Positions 52,410-61,348 of a DNA stretch of 62,318 nt are shown piece by piece (positions within the stretch are counted from its first letter, which is position 1; the number at the start of each line of letters is the position of its first letter). Origin of the DNA: Fimisoma sp964619315 (lineage in GTDB: Bacteria > Bacillota > Clostridia > Peptostreptococcales > Anaerovoracaceae); assembly GCA_964619315.1 (NCBI GenBank), contig CAZUEH010000007.1, positions 1 through 62,318 of the forward strand, in the 5' to 3' direction. The notes beneath the pieces are model-generated. The model saw nothing but the letters and a program-made list of their open reading frames with translations, did no database searches and had not been told where the DNA came from. A program made the translations under genes and the position numbers.

Positions 52410-54405
52410 TGCTTTTTCCTCCAGTGCAAGAAATTATAAATACTGGATTGTGAGCAGTCATTAAGTTATACTTGCCCGCCCTCTTGTTTTTCGAAATATT
52501 TACTTGGATTACGTCTATGTTTTCAATGCCATTTTTCTTTAAAACTTCCATGGCCTCTGAAATTGATTCAAGAGTAACGGTGTTTATCACTAATCGAATA
52601 AATGGGTTCTTTTCAAGCAAACACGCTACTATCTCTCCCATATTTCCACTACTTCCTCCGATAAAAGCATGGGTAGGTACAGGCAAATCTTTTATGCTTT
52701 GGGGAGCCGTTCCTAAAATAGTATGAACATTGGTAACTCCGAATTTTTGTTTATTCTTATTTATAAGTTCAATCCCTTTTGTTTCTTTTTCTATTGCAAA
52801 GACACTGCCTTCATATGCTTGTCTTCCGCATTCAATTGATACAGACCCAGTTCCCGCACCAATATCATATATTACAGATTCTTTCGTTAGTTGCATCTTA
52901 GATAAAGTTATGGCTCTGACTTCTTCTTTGGTCATTGGCACTTCGCCTCGTGTAAACTCTTCATCTGATATTCCCGGTGTCACTATATGTTCAGCTGCAG
53001 TTGCGTTTACAACTATTGCAACAGCTAAACTATCAAACTTCTGCTTCACAAGGTCTAAGGCCTTTCCTTGGCTTATAAGCTCTTTATCATAGGATAAGTT
53101 TTCTCCAATATAAACTTGTGCCTTGCCTAATCCATTGTTCACAAGCTCCGTCAAGAATTCTTTCACCCCAACTTTGCCCCCTAACAAGAAAAAGGTCTTC
53201 CTATTACGTTTAATGGCCTCTATGTAGTTGCAATCTCTACCATGGGCGCTGTACATTTTTGCATCTTGCCATGTTTGTCCAATCTTGCTGCAAAAGTATA
53301 TGGCAGATGATATTCCACAAATCAAACCGACTTCCAGATCTTCTCTCTTACCAATTTTGTCCAATAATCCTTTGGCTCCACTGTAAAATCCAGTGTCTCC
53401 TGACATTACAACTGTTATATTGGTCAGTTCTTTGTGGTTATCTATTATCTCTACAATCTTTTGAGTCTCTATCTCTTCAAACTTTTTCTTTGAGGCAAAC
53501 ATAGTGCCTTGCAAGAGTCTTTTGGCACCTATGACTGCATCTGCTTCATTGACAGCATCCTTAAAGGCTTGAGTCATTGTTCCCTCTTTCCCCATGCCTA
53601 TTCCACATATTTTTATAATTCTCTTGTTTGCCAAATCATATTTTTGATTCACATACTCTAAGCATTCATTGAAGCTCATACCAGACTCATCTTCTGGTCT
53701 TCCTATTACTAGTGCCTCTATCCCTGTCTTTTGGGCTGCGCTCATCTTTTCTGGAAAACCACCATTTTCACCAGTGTCTTTTGTCACTAAGAATCTCACG
53801 TTGAGCATTTCTATCATAGCTACATTCATTGCTTCTGAAAAAGGTCCCTGCATGCATATTAAATTCTTCCCATGATATCCAAGGTCAGTGGCTTGCTGTA
53901 TTATACTCGGAAGTGGCAATATCCTTGCGCAAACTCTTTCTTTCATATTCTTTATTTTTGCATAGGTTTCAAGATCCTTGCTACCAGTAGTAAGTAGCAC
54001 TCTTCCTTCTGCTTCATTGAGATACGAAATCACCTCATCTATATCTGCAAAATATTTACAGCAACAATCTGATTGCTTGCTGCTCTGCCTTATCAATCTT
54101 ATATATTCGAGTTTGTTTTCCAAAAGCCCAACTTCTTCGCAGGCCTTTTTAACATTTTGTGTAACTTCCTTTGCGTAAGGATGAGTTGCATCAATAACAG
54201 TTTGAGGTGCCTCTTTTTCAAGAAACCCTCTTATTTGCTCACAGTCTAATCGCCCACTATAAACCCTCAAATTTTGGCTTTCTTTTATAAGGCTTTCTCC
54301 ATATTCTGTGGCAACACAAAGAATTACAGATATTTCTTTGTCTCTGTAGTACTCCGCTAACTGTCTTCCCTCTATAGTTCCTCCGAATATAACAATTTTA
54401 TCCAT
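52402..54405 (-). CDS. CbiJ-CbiE-CbiT triple fusion
   Basis: One 667-residue chain holding three consecutive-step enzymes. Residues 1-about 258 are CbiJ, cobalt-precorrin-6A reductase (IFGGTIEGRQLAEY at 6-19, DATHPYA at 72-78, GPFSE at 187-191, VTKDTGENGGFPEK at 207-220). Residues about 261-460 are CbiE, the C-5 methyltransferase (KICGIGMGKEG, 265-275; VMSGDTGFYSGA, 333-344). Residues about 475-667 are CbiT, the C-15 methyltransferase and decarboxylase (GEVPMTKEEVRA, 487-498; AdoMet loop DIGAGTGSVSIE, 514-525). CbiE-CbiT fusion equals CobL; adding CbiJ in front is less usual. Reading frame is uninterrupted. Confidence 0.93.
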   Translation of the reverse strand: MDKIVIFGGTIEGRQLAEYYRDKEISVILCVATEYGESLIKESQNLRVYSGRLDCEQIRGFLEKEAPQTVIDATHPYAKEVTQNVKKACEEVGLLENKLEYIRLIRQSSKQSDCCCKYFADIDEVISYLNEAEGRVLLTTGSKDLETYAKIKNMKERVCARILPLPSIIQQATDLGYHGKNLICMQGPFSEAMNVAMIEMLNVRFLVTKDTGENGGFPEKMSAAQKTGIEALVIGRPEDESGMSFNECLEYVNQKYDLANKRIIKICGIGMGKEGTMTQAFKDAVNEADAVIGAKRLLQGTMFASKKKFEEIETQKIVEIIDNHKELTNITVVMSGDTGFYSGAKGLLDKIGKREDLEVGLICGISSAIYFCSKIGQTWQDAKMYSAHGRDCNYIEAIKRNRKTFFLLGGKVGVKEFLTELVNNGLGKAQVYIGENLSYDKELISQGKALDLVKQKFDSLAVAIVVNATAAEHIVTPGISDEEFTRGEVPMTKEEVRAITLSKMQLTKESVIYDIGAGTGSVSIECGRQAYEGSVFAIEKETKGIELINKNKQKFGVTNVHTILGTAPQSIKDLPVPTHAFIGGSSGNMGEIVACLLEKNPFIRLVINTVTLESISEAMEVLKKNGIENIDVIQVNISKNKRAGKYNLMTAHNPVFIISCTGGKSNE

Positions 54406-55129
54406 GTCTGTAGCCTCTTGGGGTGACCATCTTGCCTCCTATTACCGTTGTTTGCTGATTTCCTACAAATACGGTAGAAAACATATCCACCTTTGTATCT
54501 TTAAGTGTTTTTAAATCGAGTACCTGATAATCTTCTTCAGGTCTTCCTATATTACGAGCAATTCCGCACACTGTCTTTTCATCTTTATATTTTAAAAGCA
54601 ACTCGCAGGCTTTATTTAAGTGTCCATCTCTTTTAATACTCGACGGGTTATAAAGACAGACCACCATGTCTGATTCTGCTGCTGATAATAATCTCTGCTC
54701 TATCTTCTCCCATGGAGTAAGCAAATCGCTTAAACTGATTACTGCAAAATCATGTATGAGAGGTGCGCCTAAAAGTCCTGCCCCGCTAATCACTGCTGAA
54801 ACTCCCGATACACTTTCTATTTCAACACCAGGGTATTGATCAGCCAATTCATATATAAGTCCTGTCATTCCGTATATGCCTGCATCTCCACTGCATATCA
54901 TAGCAGTAGTTTTTCCTTGTGATGCTTGCTCAAATGCCATGTGACATCTCTGCTCTTCTTTTCGCATTGGAGTTGTCATAAACTCCTTATCTGCAAAATG
55001 TTCTTTGACTAAGTCTACATAAACCGTATATCCTATGATAACATCGCACTCTTTGAGAACTCTTTGTGCCTTTATAGTCATCTGCTCGTATTCTCCAGGT
55101 CCTATTCCTACAACATAAATCTTATTCAA
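54398..55129 (-). CDS. cbiH: CbiH, cobalt-precorrin-3B C17-methyltransferase
   Basis: Methylates C-17 and contracts the ring in the anaerobic route. The 243-residue protein has the methyltransferase start KIYVVGIGPGEYEQMTIKAQRVL, GDAGIYGMTGL, and the CbiH/CobJ end MVVCLYNPSSIKR...KTVCGIARNIGRPEE. The start is a TTG at 55129 with GAGGAT upstream; there is no in-frame ATG nearby. Overlaps cbiG by eight bases and cbiJET by eight. Confidence 0.95.
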   Translation of the reverse strand: MNKIYVVGIGPGEYEQMTIKAQRVLKECDVIIGYTVYVDLVKEHFADKEFMTTPMRKEEQRCHMAFEQASQGKTTAMICSGDAGIYGMTGLIYELADQYPGVEIESVSGVSAVISGAGLLGAPLIHDFAVISLSDLLTPWEKIEQRLLSAAESDMVVCLYNPSSIKRDGHLNKACELLLKYKDEKTVCGIARNIGRPEEDYQVLDLKTLKDTKVDMFSTVFVGNQQTTVIGGKMVTPRGYRHG

Positions 55130-56183
55130 AATTTATCCTCACTTCCTTTTCATCTATCTTAGCAATGGCAACTGTAACGCCAGTCATACTACTTTTTTTC
55201 AGTGTCAGCGCTCCACCTTTAGAAGCTGCTACTGCCGCTCTTTCACATACATTATCTACTCCAGTTGTTTCTGATACAAACTTTGAAGCAGTAAAATCGC
55301 CTTTGACTGACAACAGTTCTTCCGCTGCATAGAACTTTTTCTTAATCCGATATTTTCTGCAAACTTCTCTAATTGCCTTCTCGTCTTTTTTCAAATCTAT
55401 AGAGGCTACAGTGCCTATCTTTTCTATAGGCATATTTGCATCTTCTAATATCTCTAAGACCGCCTTTTCAAATTCAAGACTATCTTTTTCTTTTCTGCAT
55501 CCTGTCCCCAAAACATAGTTTTTTGGCATCAACTGCAAAGTGTTTTGAACTGCCTTGTCCTCTGTGCCAATATATATGTTCAAGGGTAGCATTGAAGCTT
55601 CTGTGACTTTTTCCAACTGTGCTGGAAGTTCTCCTTCTAAAGGATAACTGCACATGAAACCTATAGTTTCTCCTGCCAAGATAGCTGCTGAAATCTTCTT
55701 TGCCATAGTCATATCAGTTATATATAAGTCGTTTTCTTTAGCGAAGGTGTCTACAGCAAACTTGTTATTAATATCCGTTGCAGTAGTCAAGACTAATTCT
55801 GCCCCTATGGACTCCGCCACTTCTTTTGCCAATTTGTTGGCGCCTCCTAAATGTCCCGAAAGGACAGGTATGACATATCGACCAAGCTCGTCAATAACTA
55901 TAACCGCTGGATCTTTATCTTTACTTTGCACGTATGGTGCAATTGCCCTCACTGCAATTCCTACAGCGCAAACAAAAATCAAACCGTCTGCCTCTGCAAA
56001 GTGCTTTTCAGTCCATTGGTCTAACCCTTCATTGAGTTCTAATGTTTCATTGCCTTTAATATGCTTTTTCAGGGAATATGCGGTGCATTTTGTTCCCACA
56101 TCATCAACCTCTGCCAGATGCTTTGCTATTTCCCTTGCTTTTGTGCATCCTCTTTCTGAAAAAGAGATGAGTCTAATTTCCAC
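55122..56183 (-). CDS. cbiG: CbiG, cobalt-precorrin-5A hydrolase
   Basis: Opens the delta-lactone and releases acetaldehyde, a step specific to the anaerobic pathway. The 353-residue chain has FVCAVGIAVRAIAPYVQSKDKDPAVIVIDELGRYVIPVLSGHLGGANKLA in the N-terminal half and the CbiG C-terminal domain with GTGCRKEKDSLEFEKAVLE and SKFVSETTGVDNVCERAA. Translation starts at a GTG (56183) with AGGAGG five bases upstream, directly after cbiF. Confidence 0.95.
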   Translation of the reverse strand: MEIRLISFSERGCTKAREIAKHLAEVDDVGTKCTAYSLKKHIKGNETLELNEGLDQWTEKHFAEADGLIFVCAVGIAVRAIAPYVQSKDKDPAVIVIDELGRYVIPVLSGHLGGANKLAKEVAESIGAELVLTTATDINNKFAVDTFAKENDLYITDMTMAKKISAAILAGETIGFMCSYPLEGELPAQLEKVTEASMLPLNIYIGTEDKAVQNTLQLMPKNYVLGTGCRKEKDSLEFEKAVLEILEDANMPIEKIGTVASIDLKKDEKAIREVCRKYRIKKKFYAAEELLSVKGDFTASKFVSETTGVDNVCERAAVAASKGGALTLKKSSMTGVTVAIAKIDEKEVRINFE

Positions 56184-56948
56184 TTAACCCTCCTGTTTTG
56201 CCTCTCTAAATTCTGTAGAAAAGCTAGGATTATATAGCTCTGAACGATCGTAGTTTTTTTGTGCAACAACATCTCCTACTATCATCAACGCGGTCTTTGT
56301 TATATTGTTCTTTGCAGCAGTTTCTGCCAATGTTCCCACTGTACAGACAAAAGTCTTTTCATCTGGCCATGTAGCTTTGTAAACAATAGCCGCCGGAGTG
56401 TCCTTATCATAGCCGCCTGCAATAAGCTCTGCGGAAAGTTCCTTTAGCAGCCCTGTGCTTAAAAACACAACCATTGTAGCCTTGTGTGCTGCAAAGGATC
56501 TTATGCTTTCCTTGTCAGGTACTGGAGTCCTTCCCTCCATTCTGGTTATGATTACGCTTTGTGATATTCCAGGCAGTGTATATTCTAAGTTAAGGGCTGA
56601 AGCAGCTCCACAAAAGGAGCTTACTCCAGGGCAATAATTATATGGAATACTCTTCTCATCCAAAATATCCATCTGTTCTCTAATTGCGCCGTAGACGCAT
56701 GGGTCTCCTGTATGAAGTCTTACAACATCCTTATTTTCATTATTTCCTTGAATCATTACTTCCATAACTTCTTCTAAGGTCATGACTGCACTGTCATAAA
56801 CTTTGCATTCTGCCTTTTTATATTCAAGGAGCGTAGGGTTTACCAAAGACCCCGCATATATGATTATGTCTGCTTTTTCAAGCAGATTTTTGCCTCTTAA
56901 AGTAATTAAGTCTGAAGCTCCGCTTCCAGCACCTACAAAATCAATCAT
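56184..56948 (-). CDS. cbiF: CbiF, cobalt-precorrin-4 C11-methyltransferase
   Basis: AdoMet-dependent C-11 methylation. The 254-residue protein begins IDFVGAGSGASDLITLRGKNLLEKADIIIYAGSLVNP, the CbiF/CobM signature, followed by RLHTGDPCVYGAIREQMD and YCPGVSSFCGAASALNLEYTLPGISQSVIITRMEGRTPVP. Overlaps cbiL by eight bases. Confidence 0.96.
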   Translation of the reverse strand: MIDFVGAGSGASDLITLRGKNLLEKADIIIYAGSLVNPTLLEYKKAECKVYDSAVMTLEEVMEVMIQGNNENKDVVRLHTGDPCVYGAIREQMDILDEKSIPYNYCPGVSSFCGAASALNLEYTLPGISQSVIITRMEGRTPVPDKESIRSFAAHKATMVVFLSTGLLKELSAELIAGGYDKDTPAAIVYKATWPDEKTFVCTVGTLAETAAKNNITKTALMIVGDVVAQKNYDRSELYNPSFSTEFREAKQEG

Positions 56949-57657
56949 CTTTTTTCTCCTTTATAATCATCGTAGTATAATAACTAATTTGCTTCATATC
57001 TTTTTGTAATATTTGTTCAAGGCTTCCGTAAACCTTTTGATCTTTCATCCCACAATTTTCTACCATATATACATCCATTGGCGTATATTGTGATTTTTTA
57101 TTTATTTCATGTATAATCTGTGGTAATTTTGATGCCCCCTTCATAAGAACTTTTACGCCTTTATAGTCCAAAGCGTTTTCTATACCATATGACGATGGGA
57201 TAATATGAAGTTCCTGGTCTTCTTCGCAAAGGGGAATATTGATGGCTGCTGCTGCCGCACAAAATGAAGTTACACCACTAATAATCTCCGTTTCAAACGA
57301 CCTCTTTGCTATTATTTTATGTACATACATATAGGTCGCATAAACGCATGGGTCTCCAATAGTTAAAAAAGCTATGTTTTTTCCTTGTTGAAGTTGTTCT
57401 GCTATGAGTCTTGCGCCTTCCATGTGAGATTCTTCCAAAAGGGTTTTATCTTTGGTCATGGGCATATGGATTGGGAGAATTGGCTTTTCCTCAATGCCGT
57501 CAATAACCTTTTCTACTATTTGCCAAGCTATACATTCTTCCTTTTTTTCCTTAGGTATGGCAATAATATCGCATTCTTTGATCACTCTTATAGCTTTCAA
57601 AGTCAATAGCTCTGGGTCACCTACGCTCACCCCTACACCATAAAGTTTTCCTGTCAT
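56941..57657 (-). CDS. cbiL: CbiL, cobalt-precorrin-2 C20-methyltransferase
   Basis: First ring methylation after cobalt insertion. The 238-residue protein starts KLYGVGVSVGDPELLTLKAIRVIKECDIIAIP, with FLTIGDPCVYATYMYVHK and EIISGVTSFCAAAAAINIPLCE. The usual VGVGPGDPE motif reads VGVSVGDPE here. Overlaps cbiD by four bases. Confidence 0.95.
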   Translation of the reverse strand: MTGKLYGVGVSVGDPELLTLKAIRVIKECDIIAIPKEKKEECIAWQIVEKVIDGIEEKPILPIHMPMTKDKTLLEESHMEGARLIAEQLQQGKNIAFLTIGDPCVYATYMYVHKIIAKRSFETEIISGVTSFCAAAAAINIPLCEEDQELHIIPSSYGIENALDYKGVKVLMKGASKLPQIIHEINKKSQYTPMDVYMVENCGMKDQKVYGSLEQILQKDMKQISYYTTMIIKEKKDD

Positions 57658-58805
57658 TTTTTCCTCCCATATTTTTCAATTATCTCATCAGCATCGCCGC
57701 ACTTACACAAAACTCCATGACGGTTGGAAAATATTATGGCGCCCGTTTTAAACTTCCCATAGGAGCGATTATTCAAATAAAAGTCTATCTTATCTCCTAC
57801 TAATTCCATTGTTTTTTCTAGGGCTTCACAAGATTTTATTACTTCTAAACCATCATCTGTGTTGACGCATTCTAGCACCTTTGCTGCATTTTCTCTATCT
57901 AATCCTGCAAGGATAGCATTTGCTGCAAGTATTTCCATCCTGCTATCTGCTTCTCTAGAGTGAGTGTTCATAATGCCTCCGGCCACTTTGATAAATTTGC
58001 CTATATGAGAAATGAACAACACTTCTTTAAACTCAAGCTCATTTAGAATATCAATTGTAACGCCTAAGTAGTTACTGCACTTTACAATATCATCATCATT
58101 TAGTGGAAGCGTCTCTCTAAGAAAGTCAGCTCCATAGTTGCCTGGCGTTATCATGACAAAGTCTTTGCCTTGGTTTCGTTTCTGTTTTAGTTCAAGCCGA
58201 ATGCTGTCTATGATTGCAGCTTCGCTCATGGGTTCTACAATTCCACTAGTTCCTAGTATTGAAAGGCCACCTTCTATTCCAAGTCTCGGGTTAAAAGTTC
58301 GCAATGCCAATTCTTTACCCATTGGCAATAGGATTTCTGTGTGAAAGCCTTCTTTAACATCAAAGTCCTCTTTGATATTTTCAAGCTCTTGAAGAATCAT
58401 TTTTCTTGGGATTCTATTAATTGCAGCTTGCCCAATCTCTTGCTCTAATCCCGCTTTCGTGACTCTTCCAACTCCCTCTCCACCATCCAATGTTATGCTG
58501 CCGTCTTCTCTTGTCGATACTATCGCACACACTGGCATTCCATTTGTTACGTCTGGATCGTCGCCACTATATTTTATTACTGTGCCTTTTATCTTTCGCT
58601 CATCGCAGGCTTCACATTTGACTTGTAATTTTAGCCTTATTCCTTTTGGTGTATCTATCTCCACCTCTTCTATCAGCTTGCCTGTAATCAAGGTTATAGC
58701 AGCTGCTTTTGATGCCGCAGCAGCACAAGTTCCAGTCGTATACCCATATTGTAACTTTTTGTTATTCTTTGTTATGTAATAGTCTTCTATACCTGTTTTG
58801 TGCAT
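57654..58805 (-). CDS. cbiD: CbiD, cobalt-precorrin-5B C1-methyltransferase
   Basis: C-1 methylation specific to the anaerobic route; CbiD does not share the canonical methyltransferase fold. The 383-residue chain has LQYGYTTGTCAAAASKAA near the N-terminus, GEGVGRVTKAGLE, NPRLGIEGGLSILGTSGIVEPMSE and ISHIGKFIKVAGGIMNTHSREADSR. The start overlaps the end of the aminotransferase-like gene by 19 bases. Confidence 0.96.
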   Translation of the reverse strand: MHKTGIEDYYITKNNKKLQYGYTTGTCAAAASKAAAITLITGKLIEEVEIDTPKGIRLKLQVKCEACDERKIKGTVIKYSGDDPDVTNGMPVCAIVSTREDGSITLDGGEGVGRVTKAGLEQEIGQAAINRIPRKMILQELENIKEDFDVKEGFHTEILLPMGKELALRTFNPRLGIEGGLSILGTSGIVEPMSEAAIIDSIRLELKQKRNQGKDFVMITPGNYGADFLRETLPLNDDDIVKCSNYLGVTIDILNELEFKEVLFISHIGKFIKVAGGIMNTHSREADSRMEILAANAILAGLDRENAAKVLECVNTDDGLEVIKSCEALEKTMELVGDKIDFYLNNRSYGKFKTGAIIFSNRHGVLCKCGDADEIIEKYGRKK

Positions 58806-59872
58806 CGGCCTACCTCATTATAGATTTCTGTAATAGCGTTTATCAGCTTTTGATTCTCACTATGTTTTTTGATTGCAATTCTATAGTAGTTCTTTTTAAG
58901 TCCTTTAAAGTTGGCGCAAGATCTTACGAGTATTTCTTTTTGAAGCAATAACTTATATAGATTTTTCTCACAATGCAGCATCAAATAGTTGGCCTTTCCC
59001 GGAAAGACTTTTATTCCCAGCTTCATCAGCTCATCTATCATATAGTTTCGCTCTTTGCTTATTAGGGCTGTTGACTCTTGTGTGTATTCTTTGCATTTTA
59101 ATGCTGCGACTCCTGCCATTTGAGCCACCATAGACACATTCCAGCATTGAACATTACGGCACATTTTCTCCAAAAGACCTCTGTTTGAGCAAAGGCCGTA
59201 ACCGAGTCTTATTCCTGCAATGGCATAAGTTTTAGTCATAGATTTTAATACGAATAAATTATCGTATTTGGATACTTGGTCTATTATAGAAAATCTTTCG
59301 TAACCGTCTGTCAATTCCCCAAAACTTTCATCAACAAATAGCAGCGCTCCTACTTTATGACATTGGTGAATCAGTTTTTCTACCGCTTTTTTTGAAGTGG
59401 CTAATCCCGTAGGATTGTTAGGATTACAGAGAAATACCATTTCCACTTCAGGGGTCACCTGCTTCAATATCTCTTCTATTTCTATGTTAATATCAAAATA
59501 TTTTGCTTCGCTTAATTGATATGTATCAATTTGACATTGATGGTTTTCTAAGCTTTGTCTATATTCGCAAAAAGTCGGTTCAATAATCAATGCCCTTTTA
59601 GGCTTTAGAGCTGCTACGGCTTGAAATATCAGCTCAGCGCCCCCATTGCCGCATATAACAAAGTCTTTTGAAACATTATCTCTTTGTGCTATAGCTTCTC
59701 GCAAATCGCTACAATTTGCATCAGGATATTTTGCAGCCTCTAAAATCCCTTTATATGCCTGTTCAACTACAGTTTCTGGCGTACCTAAAGGATTGACATT
59801 AACCGAAAAATCCAGCTTTACTTTTTTATTGTATATTTGCCCTCCATGAGGGTTTGTTTCGTTTATAAGCAT
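58787..59872 (-). CDS. cobD: threonine-phosphate decarboxylase (CobD-like)
   Basis: PLP enzyme making (R)-1-aminopropan-2-ol phosphate, the linker of the nucleotide loop, from L-threonine phosphate. The 361-residue class I aminotransferase-like chain opens HGGQIYNKK...LDFSVNVNPLGTP, the CobD signature. It shows VFLCNPNNPTG, the PLP lysine in LKSMTKTYAIAGIRLGY, and RIAIKKHSENQKLI. The HisC fold is close, but the operon and N-terminus favour CobD. Confidence 0.93.
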   Translation of the reverse strand: MLINETNPHGGQIYNKKVKLDFSVNVNPLGTPETVVEQAYKGILEAAKYPDANCSDLREAIAQRDNVSKDFVICGNGGAELIFQAVAALKPKRALIIEPTFCEYRQSLENHQCQIDTYQLSEAKYFDINIEIEEILKQVTPEVEMVFLCNPNNPTGLATSKKAVEKLIHQCHKVGALLFVDESFGELTDGYERFSIIDQVSKYDNLFVLKSMTKTYAIAGIRLGYGLCSNRGLLEKMCRNVQCWNVSMVAQMAGVAALKCKEYTQESTALISKERNYMIDELMKLGIKVFPGKANYLMLHCEKNLYKLLLQKEILVRSCANFKGLKKNYYRIAIKKHSENQKLINAITEIYNEVGRCTKQV

Positions 59873-59883
59873 ATTCCACCATT

Positions 59884-60864
59884 CTATCTAAAAAATAAAA
59901 TACTTGCCCAGATGGCACATATAAGTAGCACCGTTAGAATTGTTGCAGCATACATTAGGTTGTGAGATTTCAAAATATCTTCTGGCACTATTGCTCTTAT
60001 AGGCTCTCCAATATATTCCTTTTTATAAGTCTTTCCAAAGTATTTCGCATCGCCTGCAAGTTGTATTTGCAACGCTCCTGCGCATACTGATTCAGTCTGT
60101 GCTGAATTGGGACTCGCATGTTTGAGCCTGTCCCGCCTGAATATCCTTATTGCGTTTTTTCCATCATATCCACAAATAAAGCTGCCCAAAATCATCATTA
60201 TTGCAGAAAACCTTGCAGGAATAAAATTTGCCACATCATCTAAAATTGCTGCACATCTGCCAAAGTTTAAATACTTTTCGTTTTTATATCCTACAATCGA
60301 ATCCATTGTGTTGATTGCCTTATAAAGATATCCTAAAGGAGCTCCTCCAAGAAAAATATAAATCATAGGGGCAATGACTCCATCGGAGGTGTTTTCCGCC
60401 ACAGTTTCGATAGCTGCCTTGGTTACTTCTGTTTCCCTTAGATTCTCGGTATCTCTACCTACTATCATCGATAACGCATGCCTTGCTTCCTTTATATTAT
60501 TATCTTTTAACGGATAGTACACTTTCTTGCTTTCCTTCATCAATGACTTTGCTGCGATGATTTGCCATATCATAAAGCTTTGAATTGCTATGCCTAAGTA
60601 CCAACTAATTTTAAATGCTATTATTAAAATTCCCAAAGGGATTATAAAGGAAAGAGTGCATACAATAGCAACCAGAACTCGACCTGCGTTTAATTCCCCA
60701 TTTGCTGTTTGCGGAAATCTCTTTCTCAGCGAAGCCCCAATTTTTGTTACATTGCTTCCTATTAAATTTATAGAATGAGGAAAATTTCTTGGATCCCCCA
60801 AAACACAGTCAAGCGCAAATCCTATTAAAAAGGAAAGCAGCAAGTGTAAAAAATATTCTGTCAT
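59884..60864 (-). CDS. cbiB: CbiB, adenosylcobinamide-phosphate synthase
   Basis: Membrane enzyme joining aminopropanol phosphate to adenosylcobyric acid. The roughly 326-residue chain has several hydrophobic segments and the signatures ALDCVLGDPRNFPH, VAENTSDGVIAPMIYIFLGGAPLGYLYKAINTMDSIVGYKNEKY and NFIPARFSAIMM. The start is ambiguous: a TTG at 60876 and the ATG at 60864 are both in frame, each with a weak ribosome site. I give the ATG. First gene of the 11-gene operon. Confidence 0.94.
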   Translation of the reverse strand: MTEYFLHLLLSFLIGFALDCVLGDPRNFPHSINLIGSNVTKIGASLRKRFPQTANGELNAGRVLVAIVCTLSFIIPLGILIIAFKISWYLGIAIQSFMIWQIIAAKSLMKESKKVYYPLKDNNIKEARHALSMIVGRDTENLRETEVTKAAIETVAENTSDGVIAPMIYIFLGGAPLGYLYKAINTMDSIVGYKNEKYLNFGRCAAILDDVANFIPARFSAIMMILGSFICGYDGKNAIRIFRRDRLKHASPNSAQTESVCAGALQIQLAGDAKYFGKTYKKEYIGEPIRAIVPEDILKSHNLMYAATILTVLLICAIWASILFFR

Positions 60865-60892
60865 TAATCGTTTCAACTTTCTTCAAAAAACT

Positions 60893-60933
60893 TTTATATA
60901 AAACAAAACACCTAACAACTGAGTTGTTAGGTG
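60893..60933 (-). terminator. terminator of the biosynthesis-operon cobalamin riboswitch
   Basis: On the minus strand CACCTAACAACT (60933-60922) pairs perfectly with AGTTGTTAGGTG (60920-60909), loop C, then TTTTGTTTTATA. It sits 29 bases before the cbiB start, between the aptamer and the operon. Confidence 0.88.
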
Positions 60934-61031
60934 CTTCAATCTAATTCATTCATAGCCAATATTGCAAATTTTGCTCACACTATGTATAAGTTTGTTTAAA
61001 TCACCCTATCTCAGAAGGTTCTATGGTAAAT

Positions 61032-61186
61032 AAGTGACAGGTCTACCGACTTAATCCTTATCCTACTCAAATGCCTTCCCAAGAAGATTTTTCTTCTCAG
61101 TGACTTGCGATTTAACGCTAATTCTTTCGTGGATATCACGGTTGCTGAGACACAGTGCCGGACTTTAACCGACTTCCGATATGTCA
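61032..61186 (-). promoter_or_regulatory. cobalamin (AdoCbl) riboswitch controlling the cobalamin biosynthesis operon
   Basis: Same ordered blocks as the aptamer at 48643-48792: GGAAGTCGGTTAAAGTCCGGCACTG-like element, CAGCAACCGTGATA, AAGTCACTG (one change from GCCACTG), GGGAAGGCA and the B12 box AAGTCGGTAGACCTGTCA. The two aptamers share long identical stretches and are probably recent copies. The region 60877-61348 otherwise holds only its terminator and promoter and the lipoprotein gene's terminator. Confidence 0.9.
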
Positions 61187-61213
61187 TCTATTTCAAATAT
61201 TAAGTTGCTCTTT

Positions 61214-61243
61214 ATCATACATCTGTTTTACAATCTTTGTCAA
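61214..61243 (-). promoter_or_regulatory. predicted promoter of the cobalamin biosynthesis operon
   Basis: On the minus strand TTGACA (61243-61238) and TATGAT (61219-61214) have an 18-base spacer, about 27 bases before the riboswitch. Confidence 0.7.
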
Positions 61244-61292
61244 CCACTTAATGATTGTTCTTATGCCAATAATTCGTATTTTCTTTTCTACA

Positions 61293-61324
61293 TATAACAA
61301 AAGAGCCGAAATAATCCAGCTCTT
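61293..61324 (-). terminator. terminator after the lipoprotein gene
   Basis: On the minus strand AAGAGC (61324-61319) pairs with GCTCTT (61306-61301) around a 12-base loop, followed by TTGTTATATG. It is 25 bases past the lipoprotein stop. Confidence 0.65.
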
Positions 61325-61348
61325 CTATTTTCATATAATTATACTTAT

